Positions 1-11,980 of a DNA stretch of 64,000 bases are shown piece after piece. Source of the stretch: Pinus tabuliformis (lineage: Eukaryota; Streptophyta; Pinopsida; Pinales; Pinaceae); assembly GCA_031772625.1 (NCBI GenBank), contig CM062815.1, positions 119,482,989 to 119,546,988 on the forward strand. The letters are read 5' to 3'. The stretch's first letter is position 1. The number at the start of each line of letters is the position of its first letter. The notes below the pieces were generated by a model. That model had not been told where the DNA came from, ran no database searches, and saw only the letters and a list, made by a program, of their open reading frames with translations. Made by a program: the position numbers and the translations under genes.

Positions 1-1151
1 CTTTGGTTAAAAGTTTGTTGGAGATCGAACATTGCCTCAGGACACGTGAAGGTTATAATAAGAGGTTGAAATCTAAATTTTGGAAATTTTGGTAAATGGA
101 AATTGAAACCTAAAAGGTTGGGTAAATTTTGGTAGAGTAGAGAAATTTTTGGTCGAAGTACTGATTAATGGGCAATCAACACTCTAGCGATCGCTAGAGT
201 CCTGACAGTGTCGAAGGCAGGAACTAATAATGGAATAAGTTGTGTCTATTAGTATGTTTCAATGTATATTTTTAGAATTACATATTTAGTTTTTTTATAT
301 ATATGAACTTTCAATAAATTTAAATTATAAAATGAGATTTTATAAGTTTGGTAGTAGCAAAGAATTAATAATATTATTAAATAATTAAGTTAAAGAATAT
401 TATTATCAATAATAAGTGTATCAATATTTTGGTATTTTATTTTAAAAATTAGACTAATCAATGTGTTAAGGTTCATATAATTATGTAGGTGAAGAATTGA
501 AGATCTTGTCTTTTAGCAAAGCAAGAATGAGTAATGGATAAGTTGAAATGCACCATAAATTATTAAGCTTGTCACACTTTTTATTGAAAAGATGATGCAA
601 GGATGATGACCATCTATAATTAATTACATAGCCTTAAGAAGAGAACAATGAAAATGAAACCAAGTGATGAAAACTTTATGGTTTAGAGAGAAGTGAATCA
701 CTGAGACTTTTTTTGGATAATTTTTTTTCTAAACATATGAATCATGCCTAATTGCTTAAATTTTATTAATACTCTACAGTGCTATGTATGAGGATATGGT
801 TTTAGTTATTGTTATGCAAACGTGGAAATGTTTAAGTATAAAATTGTGATGGTATTTTATGATGTGAAGCATGTGGTTATTGCATCCATATTTTATGACA
901 TGCATGAACACACAGTTTTTACTATTCATAATATTGTGATAGAAATGATGTTATGATATGAGGTTATATTGACATATGGGTCGATTTATTATGTGATTTC
1001 ATATTATATCTTTGATATAGATATGTTGATGTTATAACTAATGCATTTGCTACATGTTGCGATATGGTGATTGACAGGAGATCCACAAGTGGGTCGAGAG
1101 GGTTGGTTTATTTGATGATCTCATGAGAGCCCATACCCGCGAGGGAGAATA
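1..1151 (+). other. Probable 3' internal/untranslated tail of a Ty3/gypsy element
   Basis: No reading frame of note is visible. The segment is AT-rich up to about 1040, then becomes richer in G and C. It ends in a purine-rich stretch (GAGGGAGAAT, about 1141-1150) directly before a sequence with LTR-like termini, as expected for a polypurine tract and 3' LTR. The assignment rests on position and the purine tract only. The rest of the element would lie left of the window. Confidence 0.35.
181..200. repeat. Perfect 20-bp palindrome
   Basis: ACTCTAGCGATCGCTAGAGT reads the same on both strands, with GCGATCGC at its centre. It lies in otherwise AT-rich noncoding DNA, so it stands out in composition. 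It may belong to the untranslated tail of the Ty3/gypsy element proposed to the right. No function can be assigned. Confidence 0.9.
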
Positions 1152-2392
1152 TGTAACACCATATGGTCTAGGGACAAACTCAATCAACACTACATATGCT
1201 AGTGGGTCCTTTGTCTTGTATAAATCTTGATGGGTATCTCTTGAGGGGCTATGGGGCCATCATGAGGAGGCCAAGTGCTTGATATTATGAAGTCTAGAGG
1301 GGGTGTGAGGACTTCGATGCTTGAGGCTGTGTGCCTTAGAGAATGTGGAGGGAGTGGGCCATCCCTGTAAGATGCCCCGAGTCATTGAGACTGGGACCAG
1401 ATTTCTACCTTGGGGCAGATGAGGTCTAAGCCTTGGGGCTATGGTATAGAACGATGAGGCTTTGTGCCTAGTTCTGAAAGTTGGGAAGAAGGACTTGAGA
1501 TTCCTTGGGATTTCCCTGTTGTTGTGTAACTTTTGATGTCTGCTGGTATACTAGTTCAACAAAGAGTGTAGGGCAAACATGAAGTAATAAATAACTAAAT
1601 AAAATAAAATAAAAAGTTAAATGATTCAACTTAACTTCGAATACTACTACTACTACTACTACTAATAATAATAATAATAAATAGAATAATATTAATATAT
1701 AAATAAATAAAAAAATAAATAATAAAGAAAGCATAAGAGTGCCAAATAAATAATAAATAAAGAATACAAGATAATAATAGTATATAATAATAATAAATAA
1801 TAAATTGAAGTTCTAAATAAATATGTATAAATAAACTATAAAAATAGTAAGAATAAATAAAGTTAACAAAAAGTAAAAAGGAGTTAAATAAGTAAGACTT
1901 AAATTAAGAAAAAATATTGAGTTAAGTAAAACTTAAAACAAAAAAATAAAGTTGGCATGTTGACACATGGATTGTGTGCATGTAGATGCCTTTCCAATCC
2001 CTTTCCATTTTTGGAACCGTTTGTTCTATTTAATGGCTAGAAAATGAGATGATAAGCATTCCTTATTTCTAGAGGAGAATGATGTGAGACAAAGGATTCT
2101 CTAGCAATAATAGTTGATTGAGGGCCCACGGGTCGTCAACTGTAGAAAGATTATGTGCAACTGAGCCTATGGTTCAGTGGAGAGTCGTCCCTAAATTTTT
2201 GTTGCAGTCAGCAGGATCCGAGTAGCATTACAACTTTAGAATCACAAGTAAGGTATATCATCGCTACAGGTAAGTCTTATTTTCTTTTGGTTTTCGAAAA
2301 TTATATGCCATTTAGTGGAGTAATTTTTGTGTTGATTATTAATCACATAAATTGATGAAATTAGTTGTATGTTTGAATTCGTGGTCGTTACA
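1152..2392 (+). mobile_element. Probable 3' LTR of a Ty3/gypsy element
   Basis: The segment begins TGTAACACC and ends GGTCGTTACA, so the termini form a 6-bp inverted repeat (TGTAAC/GTTACA). TGTAACACC-type starts are common in plant Ty3/gypsy LTRs. A purine-rich tract precedes it and no tRNA primer site follows it, so it reads as a 3' LTR on the plus strand with the element body off the left edge. The base after 2392 continues directly into coding-like sequence of a minus-strand copia relic, which marks the right boundary and shows that this element inserted into the copia copy. Only one LTR is in view, so age cannot be estimated. A solo LTR is an alternative. Confidence 0.5.
1642..1682. repeat. 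(TAC)n/(TAA)n microsatellite
   Basis: About seven TAC triplets pass directly into TAA triplets. It lies inside the proposed Ty3/gypsy LTR and starts a 300-bp A-rich low-complexity stretch (to about 1960). Confidence 0.9.
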
Positions 2393-2799
2393 CCATTTTG
2401 GAGGACATTTTTTAGATGGTTGGATATGTTCTATGGATTGAGATGGGGTTATATCAAGATTTAGCCTTCCAATCCTCTCAATCACATCACTCAAAGGGTC
2501 TTCCTAGTCTGCATAAGTGACAAAAACTTCATGAGGGGGTGATAGTGCTTCAGAAAGAGATTCCATAGATTGATCCAAGATAGGGATCCCCCATTTAGGA
2601 TATGGAATATCATTATCAAATTCATGATAAGTTTTTTCATGAATAAATCTATCCAAATGATAAAGATGCCACTCAATAGTATTGTTGGTCTTGGAAGACT
2701 TATGATAAATCACATCTATACACAATATACAATTCTTATTTACCTAATCATAGAGACAATATTATTTAATGGTATTTGATCACCCCACTAAGATGAACT

Positions 2800-3370
2800 T
2801 TCAACTCCTTGCATCAAGTTTGCTTCTTTGTTCCTTAGGAATTAAGGCATAGTAGGTGGAACCAAAGATCCTAAGATGCCTTACTGAAGGAATGTGGCCA
2901 TACCAAATTTCATAAGGAATCTTGTTTTTGAGAGCATGAGATAGACATCTATTTTTGATATATATTACACATAGAACTACATCAACCCAAAGCATTAACT
3001 TTATATTTTTGCAAAACATCATTGAGCAAACCATATTTAAGATATTCCTGTTTAATTTTTTAGCTACAACATTTTGTTGAGGATTGCATGGAAAAATTGT
3101 TTGATGTTGAATCCCATGTTGGCAAAGATAATTTTCAAATTCATTAGAAGTATATTATTTTCCATTATCAGTACGAAGAGACCTAATATGTGATTGTACA
3201 TCATTTTCAATCCATGCATGAAAGTTTTTGAAAGTTTCAAAAGGATTTGACTTACTTTTCAATAGGTATACCCAACACATTTTGGTGTAATAATCAATAA
3301 AAGTCATCATATATTTATTTCCAATTGCAGAAGGAAAATGTATAGGGCCACCTAAACTAGAATGAATCAA
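2800..3370 (-). pseudogene. copia integrase fragment
   Basis: Minus-strand translations contain MTFIDYYTKMCWVYLLKSKS followed by IRSLRTDNGK, the spacing and wording of the first two catalytic-acid regions of a copia integrase core. Nearer the left end are PYEIWYGHIPSVRHLRIFGS and a KLDARS stretch, typical of the region after the core. It belongs to the minus-strand copia relic and is broken. Confidence 0.75.
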
Positions 3371-4109
3371 TCTCTTTCTACATTCTCTAGAAGAAAAATC
3401 ATGAAATTATTGTTTTCTATGTGTTTTTAAGGATACAAACATCACATTGCTTTAGTTTCCATGCAATAGTTTGAAACCTAGAAACACCATTTCTTTTCAA
3501 CAAATGAAGATAGTCATAATTAAGTTGTACAAATCTTGCATGCCAAAGAAGACTAGATGGAAATGTACCTTCATTATACTAGGAATTGTATGCATAGTTA
3601 TGTGCACAAGAAGATGATCCTTGCAACTTCAATAGTCTTTCTTCATCTATTCCAATCATGCTAACTGTGTTATATAATGCTTTCCTTATCTCTACTTTTC
3701 CATAAAAAATGTGGATGGAATGTACTTACTAGCGCATGAAAAAGGGACAACACGTTTCTCCATAGTTCTAAAAAGTAAAGTAAATCATGCAAAAGAAAGC
3801 CAAGAGGTCCAGGAAATTTAAACTTGATGGTGCCAATTCCAAATGGCTTGAGACTTGACCTGTTTGAAAACTAAACTACTCCATCTACATTGTCACTAAA
3901 GTTTTCAAAGAAGTATTTTTGGAAGGCCATATGGAAAGTTTCACTTGTATCAAGAAATCATGCATCTTTCCAAGAAGTAAATGAAGTTTGAAAAAATATA
4001 TATAGTTACTCCACTATTGGAAAGGGAAACAATATGATGAGCAGATTTAGGCACATTACATTTAGCTAAACTTGGTGTTTTACCGTTGTCTTTTATGCGT
4101 TCTTGCTTG

Positions 4110-4930
4110 ATTATTTCCCAATATATTTTTCATGTGGATGCATCATGTCCATCTCTATTACAATTAATAGATTGGAGGTTATATTTTCCTCCTTGATGAT
4201 GTTTAGCCCCCCCCCACCTCCGTTGTCCTTCCTTCCACATCCTCTTCTACCACCTCTTCCTCTTGAAAAATCTTGTGATTGATTCTTCTCTTTTTTTGCA
4301 AGGAACACTACTTCTTTAGGGGATTGAGAAGATATCTTTCTCTTCCCAAAATATTTCTCTCGTCCTTCAAACCTCTCCATAAGAGTGAAAAGAGTAATGC
4401 CTTTGAGTTTGGCACTAGTTTGTAAGGATTCAAGATAGTGAGAATATGTAGGATAGAGGCCTTGACAAAAGCTTTGAGAGGGATGTCCATTTAAATTCTA
4501 GTGGATTCTACATCATACATGATATCTCTAATTTTTTACGCTAGGTCTAAGGGGTCATCTTCCTTTAACTCCAGGTTGAAGAGCTTGATCATCAACTAAA
4601 ATACTTCCAATTCTAAGTTCGAACCATATAAATATTTCAACTTATTTAATGGATCATAAGGATTTGTAATTAGAATAATATGATGACTCACCTATTCACT
4701 TATAGAATTAACAATCAGGGCATATGCCTTGTTATCCTTGTTCTCCCATATGGTTAGCTCTTTGTATGAAATAGGTTTCATAGGTGAATTGTCACCTTCT
4801 CCTTCACAAACACCTTTCCATAAGTCATTGAAGATAAGGGCGTGCTTGATATTTTTTGACCATTCATGGTGTTTTTCTTTCCCAGTGAGCACAATTTCAA
4901 CAATGGAGATGAGAGAATGCATATTCAATA
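4110..4930 (-). pseudogene. copia gag fragment
   Basis: The minus-strand translation starts MNMHSLISIVEIVLTGKEKH and continues with HALIFNDLWKGVCEGEGDN, matching the N-terminal gag of plant copia elements (bait, then a W-containing capsid helix). Farther along, an RGRGGRRGCGR-rich basic stretch matches the C-terminal part of such gags. The plus-strand view has a run of nine C at about 4205. Broken and old. Confidence 0.65.
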
Positions 4931-6569
4931 ATGTTTGAGCTGAGGTTGAAAAAAATAGATAACCTTAAATGCTACAATATAATATTTATTTATTCAAATA
5001 TGTACAAGGTAAGAAAATTGCATCCATATTTTCATGAAATGCATATTATATAAAATCGACTGAAACTCTAAATATATCTCTCTACATAGGTTTAACTTGA
5101 ATTGTATCGATGTTCCCATAGGACAGTTTCCAAAATATAAAAAACAAACATAAACATAAGAACCTCTCCTTTTCAAATATAGAAAAGAAGCTCACAAAAG
5201 CTTATAAAACTTCCATACAATCTAAAGCATCTAGGTCAATATGACATTTAATTACATAAAACACAAACTTTCTCTCTTACATCACGAAAGGCCCATTTTA
5301 GTAGATACTATACATAAAAAATCTAGAGAGTGCTCTAATTTCCATTTCTTCTCAATACAAGTAATACACAAATTACTCCAAAAATATCGTCACCGTAGTA
5401 GTTGGGCACCACAATCTTCTCTTGAAAAAATAAAGAAGTTTCTTAGCTTGGTGCCAAAACAACTCTACGATAAATCAAATAACCTTGAAACTTCTCGGGT
5501 CAGGGAAATGGAAAGCTTTCCATTCTTGATCATAGTTGAAACATTGATACTGAAAAGTCGAAACCCTATGCATAACCCTTGCAAAACAAATGTGAATCTT
5601 TCTTAGAAAAAAATGGAACTACGAAACTATGAACCAAAAGAACCCAAGGGATACGAGCTATAGAATTAATTTTCATAAGACAAGGATTGATTTTCACATA
5701 TTTATACTTATATGCACCATGCACAACTCACTTGTCCCGCAAAAGTAAATGTTTGTGGGTGAAATCACATCATGCAAGGTTTCTTTTATCATGGAATTTC
5801 GTGTCTAAGCACTAAAACATAGATGCAAGCACAAAGGAATAGGTGTGGTTGTGTTTACCTTTCACCAAATCTTGAACCTCCAACAAGTGAGTGTGTTTTG
5901 ATATTCTCACTAGTCTTTGTTCAGTGTTGAGCTCAAATAGGGACAAAATAAGAACAACATTTTTTTTTTCTCTATAAAAATTGAATAAAGTATCACATAG
6001 TAGGAATAAACCAATGTTAAAACCTTTGTTTAGTGTGGAACTCAAACTTGTGAAAATGATGAGGGAGAGTGCACATTAGACTGATTAGTGCGGGTTGGCG
6101 GTGGGAATGTCTTTCCAAACTTAGAACTGTACGTGGAAATAGATATGATGTGTAGCACAAATAGAAGTGTTTTTACCACAGGGATGACAAAAAATTGGTA
6201 ATGAAGCAATAGATCCACAAGCAGAGAAACAAGTAATGCATGGGAACACAAAGGTGTCATGTAGAGATGTTCATAATGTGGAGATGTCGGGAACTCATAC
6301 ATGTCACAAAAAGATGTCAGAATTGTAAAAAGGAGTTACAAAGAGGGAAAATAATTCCTAAATTTGGGACCTTTGCTCTAATATGTCAGGATAGGAAGGT
6401 AACTCCCAATTTAGTGATTTCCATTAATATGAACATCATTATATACGAGAAGAGTGATGAACTTTGGGATTCCAATTTTAAGGTTTTTTCCCATTCTAAC
6501 TATTAAAATTCTCTATTTACATATTTGTCCCCAATCCCTGAGGATTAGGCATCTAACAGAAACCAAAGG
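4931..6569. other. No recognisable feature
   Basis: AT-rich DNA with scattered short frames on both strands, the longest about 120 codons at 5241-5606. I recognise no domain and no repeat with LTR-like ends. Part of it could be the 5' LTR of the minus-strand copia relic, but I could not find terminal repeats or a primer site to support that. Confidence 0.3.
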
Positions 6570-9100
6570 GTGGTCCACATTGAGGAAGATGGTAGGAATC
6601 CTATGCATCTTACACCAAGTCTCTTTAGAATAATGTTGCACCTCCCAACTCCACATACAATTTTTAAGACTTATAAGGAAAAAAATCTTTCTGAAAGAAT
6701 GAAAAAGAGTAGTCTAACTTTTATAGACATTTATGAAAGGGACGACTATGGATTCAAAAAATTCCATGCAATTTTAGGTGAGCTCATTATAATACCCTTA
6801 CATAGAGTTTGTGTGAAATTTTGCAAGGATTGTTGGGACATATTGTATTGTGTATGTTCCAAAATACATAATACATTCTCCACTATTTTATTGAATAGAG
6901 AAATATCTTTGATTGGGCTCACCTCATTTCGAGTGAGATTCCCTACCAGTTGGTAAATTTGTAGAATTCAAAGAGTTTTCTCATGACCTCTTATTTAATT
7001 TATGCTTTGGTTTATTTAAATATATTGAAATATTTATCTAGTGCAGTGAATGTAAGTATCAAAGAAGATCTTATTAAACTTTTGTAACCAATGTTATGGA
7101 AACACAAGGCTCCCTTCTATTTTTACCAAGTTTAGAAATCCTTTTTTAGAAAATTCAAAAATATAAAATATAGTTCTATTATTGACAAGTTATCTCAAGT
7201 AGCTCAATCCTTTCTATAGAGAAAGGTATTTTCAGATGTCATGATAAATTCTCAAATATCAGGAGTTTTGGATTTGAGGGGAAACCTATTCTTCTCTTAC
7301 ATGATGTATTAGAAAAGTTCTTCATTATAGAGGTATGTTGCCAATACAAATCCTAAGCACAATTTTTAAATGAGATCAGAAAGAAGTAGTTCATTCCTAC
7401 CCCCATCTGAATTCGGGATTTTACTATTAAAACTGTTTCTCACTTAGATGAAATTGCTTCCTATTTTGATACATTCAAAATAAGGCAAGCTCATGCCTAT
7501 AAACGCCTTGAACCCAAATGTGTATTTTAAAGTACACATACATCTTGAGTTGTTTGTAGTTCCATTTTTAATAGATCTCAATAATTAGAAAAGGGAGTGG
7601 GTGATACTTAAAATTTGAATGAAGAATACAATGAACATCACCCAATCCCTAATGATGTTAAAACCCTAGTCCGTAGCAATGAGAAACATAAAGAGAAAGG
7701 AAGTTCCACCACTAATGTTGATTTTGGTTCTCCCTTTAATTTACAAATAGGTTCCTTAATTTTGTGCAACCAAATTCAAGTGAATACAAATGGACAAAAG
7801 AAAATTGTAGTGAAAGCTTCCAACAATGGAGATGGTGAATACACTCCACATAGATTGTTTGAGAAATCTCATATTGCCTCTGCAACCTATAAAATAAAGT
7901 GAAATATGACTAGAAAAACCACTCAATGAATATTGAATCCCATAACATGTAAATAATTCTAAACTAGATAGAAAAAATAAATAGTTCAGAATAGGAATGT
8001 TAGCTAAGGAACTTGCGTGCTAAGCTCATGCTATTTTTGAAGAAGAAACTATAACAACAGATAATGTTGAATGTGATTATGAAATCAACATCACTCAATT
8101 AAATCCTTCAAGGGTTTTGAATTTTTATCAAGCCATAACTGATGCTCTTGAATATTTGATTAGTGAACAAGAGAGAGAAAACATTGCTTTGAAGAAAAGA
8201 GATAATGAATTGGAAGTGGCCTTATGTCCAAAACCATTGTTTATTGAGTCCTTATTTGTAGCAAAACATAATAAAGAATTTCTGGGGCCAAGATAAAAAT
8301 TGAAAGGAGAATTAATATTATAATTGGAATAGGGAATTACATAACTAAAAACATACGTAAGAGGCTTGATATGATTATGGAAGTTTGGGGATTAGATAAG
8401 AGTTCACTGCTATTGCTACAAGGATTTCATCCTCCAATGAAATTTTGAAAATAACTTAGACTTTGATGAACATTTCATTAATTAAGTTTAAGTTTTTTCA
8501 TCTGTAGAGTATCCAATATGAATGACATGCAAGAAGAGAGCATAAATTTCCTTTAAAGGCATGACTTGAACATTTAAAAGCATGTTAGATGGACAGAGTT
8601 AATTCTTTAAAACAAATGATTTATGATTGTTGAGTCTTCTGCAAAAAGAGGACCAAAGTATTCTTTAAATTAATCAATGTGGAAAATAAATTAGATGGCC
8701 CACATATAATCATGTATTCCAGAATGTTGAAAGGAAATATACAAGAAAAACTAGATGAACATAAAACTTTTTAGGATGAGAATTTTGAGGCTACTGTTGA
8801 TTTTTCCCAAGAAGATATCCATAAATAGGTAATTAACTATACTAATTAGAATGAAGGCCAAGAAGCAATGACACATCAACTAGGATTTGATATAAAAGGA
8901 ATGGATACCAAATTCCTTTCCATTCAAGTTAGGCATGAGATAACCATAGCTTTAATAAAGGAATTCATTGAAAATGGTTAAAGAATGAAATGTAAAAACC
9001 AATTGAAGGTTGATGGTTGGGAAACAATTATGACAGTTAATAATTCCCCCAAAAGAAAAACATTTAAAATGATGTTTTATGGTACCCTTAGAGAGAGATA
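6570..9100 (+). pseudogene. Unclassified decayed coding-like tract
   Basis: Several plus-strand frames (for example about 6570-6956 and 7615-7902) and the stretches between them have protein-like composition: charged and hydrophobic residues alternate, and the text is less repetitive than surrounding noncoding DNA. Examples are SSLTFIDIYERDDYGFKKFH and ALEYLISEQERENIALKKRD. I do not recognise a family. There is no zinc knuckle, no DSG/DTG protease, no integrase and no YVDD or YMDD motif. The tract is interrupted many times. It could be a relic of a retroelement or pararetrovirus, or an unknown host gene; the sequence does not decide. Confidence 0.25.
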
Positions 9101-9299
9101 ACCCCTTATAGCATATTAAATAACATCACATATTAATCCCTCCTCCATATTCTTCTTAGTTAGTTGTCATTTAACTTGTCATTTCAAAGTCTTTGAATAT
9201 TTAGTGTGAACTTTTGACTATGTTTTCTTTTTTCTTATAGGTCATTTTCATTTGCATGGTGCAGGAGAACACCATCTGTTAAGCCCTACATAAGCCCGA

Positions 9300-9562
9300 T
9301 GTTATCTCTAAAATCCCTTATCAAGCCATATACATTGAGTGATTACATTTCTATATTATGTTGTTTTGTAGGCTAGAACCCCTCATGGTCCTATTTTATT
9401 ATAATTGTATCCTTTCTCACCTTTACATATATACTAAGGAGACCTAGTCTTAGGATCATTAAATATCATCTTGTACATTGTATTCATTATAAAAGGAGGT
9501 TCCCCCCTCAAATAGGATTGTGATTATTGGTTTCTTATCATTTTTAAGGTGTAATGATAACA
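9300..9562 (+). mobile_element. Candidate short LTR (5' type)
   Basis: A 263-bp segment begins TGTTATC and ends GATAACA, a perfect 7-bp inverted terminal pair with TG/CA ends. It contains TATAAAA at 9488-9494, about 70 bases before its end. It is followed after two bases by TGGTAATAGAGC, 10 of 12 matches to the plant initiator-Met-tRNA primer site TGGTATCAGAGC. Together these suggest a 5' LTR. No second copy is visible in the window. Confidence 0.5.
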
Positions 9563-9564
9563 TT

Positions 9565-9576
9565 TGGTAATAGAGC
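9565..9576 (+). other. Primer-binding-site-like sequence
   Basis: TGGTAATAGAGC, two bases after the candidate LTR end, resembles the initiator-Met-tRNA primer site used by plant copia and many gypsy elements. Confidence 0.5.
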
Positions 9577-9627
9577 TCATGATCATAGGGCTTTGCTCAT
9601 TCAAATAGGATATCATGGATTTTTTTT

Positions 9628-10215
9628 GCTATAATTTTTTTTTGGGAGGTTTCAAATGATGAAACATAGAGAAAGTTGAGAAGGAATCTATGGAAATATT
9701 TGATTCAAATTTCAGTTCTTGGTTTTCTATATTTTGGGAGATATGCCCAGAGGAAGTTAGGGTTTTAGAAATGCTCCTAAAATAAGTCTCAAATAGGTAA
9801 CTTCAAAATTTTCACTATAAATTTTTTCTGTGAGGGTTCACACCATGAAACTTAGACTGTATTGAGGTGAGATTCCAAAGATAATTTGGTCCAAATTTTA
9901 GATCTTGGTTCACTATAATTTTAGATATATGCTTTAAGTAATTCCAGGTTCCTGAATGCTCTTGAAATCAATTTCAAACAAGTAAGTTTTGGATTTTCGT
10001 AATAATATTTTTTATATAAGTTTTCAGATAATAAAACTTGGGCTACATTAAGAAGAAATATTGAGAAAAAGCTAGTTAAATTTTCACAATTTGGTTTGAT
10101 ATACTTTCGGAGTTATATCTTGTGGAAGTTAGGGTTTTTTCACATTCTTGAAATAAATTTAAACATGTTAGCTTGGTATTTTTGCTATATCTTCCTATCT
10201 AGGAAGTTTTAGAAA
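9628..10215 (+). repeat. Diverged 186-bp tandem repeat, three copies and a start of a fourth
   Basis: Anchor words recur at a spacing of 186: ATGAAAC-type words at 9659, 9845 and 10031, with a related word near 10216. Around them recur TTAGGGTTTT/TTCCAGGTTC-type words and CTTGAAAT(A/C)AATTTCAAAC-like words. The copies are strongly diverged. The array sits just downstream of the candidate LTR and primer site, where the leader of an element would be. Confidence 0.6.
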
Positions 10216-11204
10216 GTGAAATCTTTAGGGTTTCAAGAGATGTACAAAGGTACCTTAGGTAAAAATTTTATAATTATATTTGGAGAATTGGACATATGGT
10301 ATGCTAAGCAAGTTTTCTCATTGGAAGAGGCCAAACAAATCAACAAGTTCTGGGAAAGTTACTATAAATTTCACTTGGCACATCAAATTCAATTCACACT
10401 TGTGGAATTGCATAAAAGACATATCATAATATTATAAAACAAATTTTAAGATCTAGAAGGGATCAAATCTCAAAGATATATCAATAAAATTTCAACAATT
10501 ATGATATTCTCCAAATTAATATACACAATTTACTAGTGACCTAATTGTTGATTAGAAGATCATTTCTTTTGGTGACTTAACATTGTGATAAAGAGGAGTG
10601 CTATTATTAATTTCCAACATGCCTCCGAATAAAGCTATTAAACCAATTAAATATATTGAAGATTCATCCTTAACTCATGAAGAAATTGTTGCACATAATA
10701 TTGTCATTGATGTCAAAGGGGATATCCGTGATAACCGCAATGTCATTCATAAGTCCAAAAAAGTAGTATGACAACTAGATATCTTGAATTCCCTCATTAG
10801 GTGAAGTTAAAGAGGTATTAATTTTATTGAGTTTTTCAGAAGGTCATGATGCCCTAATGATCCTATAAACAACATGGTTACGTATTTGTCATTGAGAACT
10901 TTCCAACGGTATATCCCACCCTGAAAAAATCCTCCCAGATGAGAAGTTATGGTCATTTGAAAATCAACGCTTGTAAAGGACCAAAACTATAGGGCGAAAA
11001 CTTCCCAACATTAATAGGTAAACCAATGTGCAACTTCTTGGTGGATCCTTGGATAATTAATTAAATCCATAATGGATGGCGACCAAACAGGAACAAATTT
11101 TAATGTTGTTAAAGATCTAGCACCTTGCTTAAATTAAATGACAGATATATGCCAACATATGCACTAGTTAACTGAAGTGGCCATGCCACAATGGATAATA
11201 TCGC
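10216..11204 (+). other. Stretch with two short unrecognised reading frames
   Basis: A 73-codon frame begins at 10216 (FGELDIWYAKQVFSLEEAKQ is part of it), and a 50-codon frame starts with the ATG at 10619 and reads MPPNKAIKPIKYIEDSS at its start. Neither matches a family I know. Their place downstream of a candidate 5' LTR, primer site and tandem-repeat leader would suit a gag start, but that is inference. The remainder shows nothing recognisable. Confidence 0.25.
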
Positions 11205-11365
11205 TATGACATGGGGTAGCGTTTGATTGAATGACTTGGCGATGATGTGCCCCCTTGCATAGTTACCCATGACATAGTAGCAGGGATAACATTTGATTGG
11301 ACGATTTGGAAATTACATGCCTCCCTTGTACAATCACCCATGATTTAGCAACAAGGATGATGTGG
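11205..11365 (+). repeat. Imperfect tandem repeat of about 70 bp
   Basis: Two full diverged units and part of a third. Each starts with ATGACAT or ATGATTT, continues with a TTTGATTG word and a TGCC(C)CCCTTG-like word, and ends ...(A/T)CACCC or TTACCC. Noncoding, function unknown. Confidence 0.55.
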
Positions 11366-11702
11366 AACCTCTAGGGACTGCCATGTGGTATGTCCAAATG
11401 GTATCTTTTGGTTGGTTAAATGGTAAAAAAATGGGTGACACATGGCACCCTTCATGAGCTTCCATGTGGCATGATGACATCATGCTGACATAATCATGTA
11501 GTTGACCATGGACCCCTAGGTCAAAGTCAAATGGTATAGTCATATGAGGATGAGCACAAATTTTAATGAGGTCACACGGTCACAGTTCTATCATGAAAGG
11601 GCTAAGGCCTAGGTCATACATACGTTAAATTTTTTTGAATGAGAATTATATGAAGCTATGGTTGGCCTTGAGTTCAGTCCTCGAATACCTAAGACCACAC
11701 CC

Positions 11703-11745
<43 letters not shown>

Positions 11746-11980
11746 GGCATGACTCCATTAAAACGTCAACCAAATGAAATCAATTTGAAATCATATTTTT
11801 GGTTGCTGATGAGGTTGAAGTGGTAGCACATTTGATCTATTGTGTGATTGTTAATGGTTAAAGTCCTTAGGCGATTGTTATGTGTATATGTGAGTGGAAT
11901 TTCTCGTGAAGAGTTGACACATGATTTTTGGTTCGGGCTCCGAGCTCTGATCATGTGATGACACCTCAGATATAGGTCAT
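11366..11980. other. No recognisable gene; contains a TA microsatellite
   Basis: Noncoding DNA on both strands as far as I can see. The only clear feature is the (TA)n run at about 11705-11742. Confidence 0.4.
11705..11742. repeat. (TA)n microsatellite
   Basis: About 19 uninterrupted TA dinucleotides. Confidence 0.95.

Larger units (their letters stand above)
2393..4930 (-). mobile_element. Degenerate Ty1/copia element, minus strand, truncated
   Basis: Read on the minus strand from right to left, the order is gag (about 4930-4110), a protease/pre-integrase stretch (about 4100-3400), integrase (about 3370-2800) and the integrase-RT linker (about 2725-2393). It ends abruptly where the Ty3/gypsy LTR begins, so the RT and RNase H parts were presumably displaced beyond the left edge. 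Coding is interrupted many times (well over ten), and I find no LTR or primer site at its right end. This is an old fossil. Confidence 0.75.

Noticed and set aside
5241-5606. 121-codon plus-strand frame as a host gene
   Set aside because: No recognisable domain, no splice-like context and ordinary noncoding composition; probably a chance frame.
9488-9576. Promoter plus primer-like site as the hallmark of an endogenous pararetrovirus
   Set aside because: The 7-bp inverted TG/CA ends flanking the promoter fit an LTR better, and no movement-protein, coat or RT motif supports a caulimovirid.
11334-11543. Minus-strand 69-codon frame
   Set aside because: Lies over a tandem repeat and noncoding DNA and has no family resemblance.
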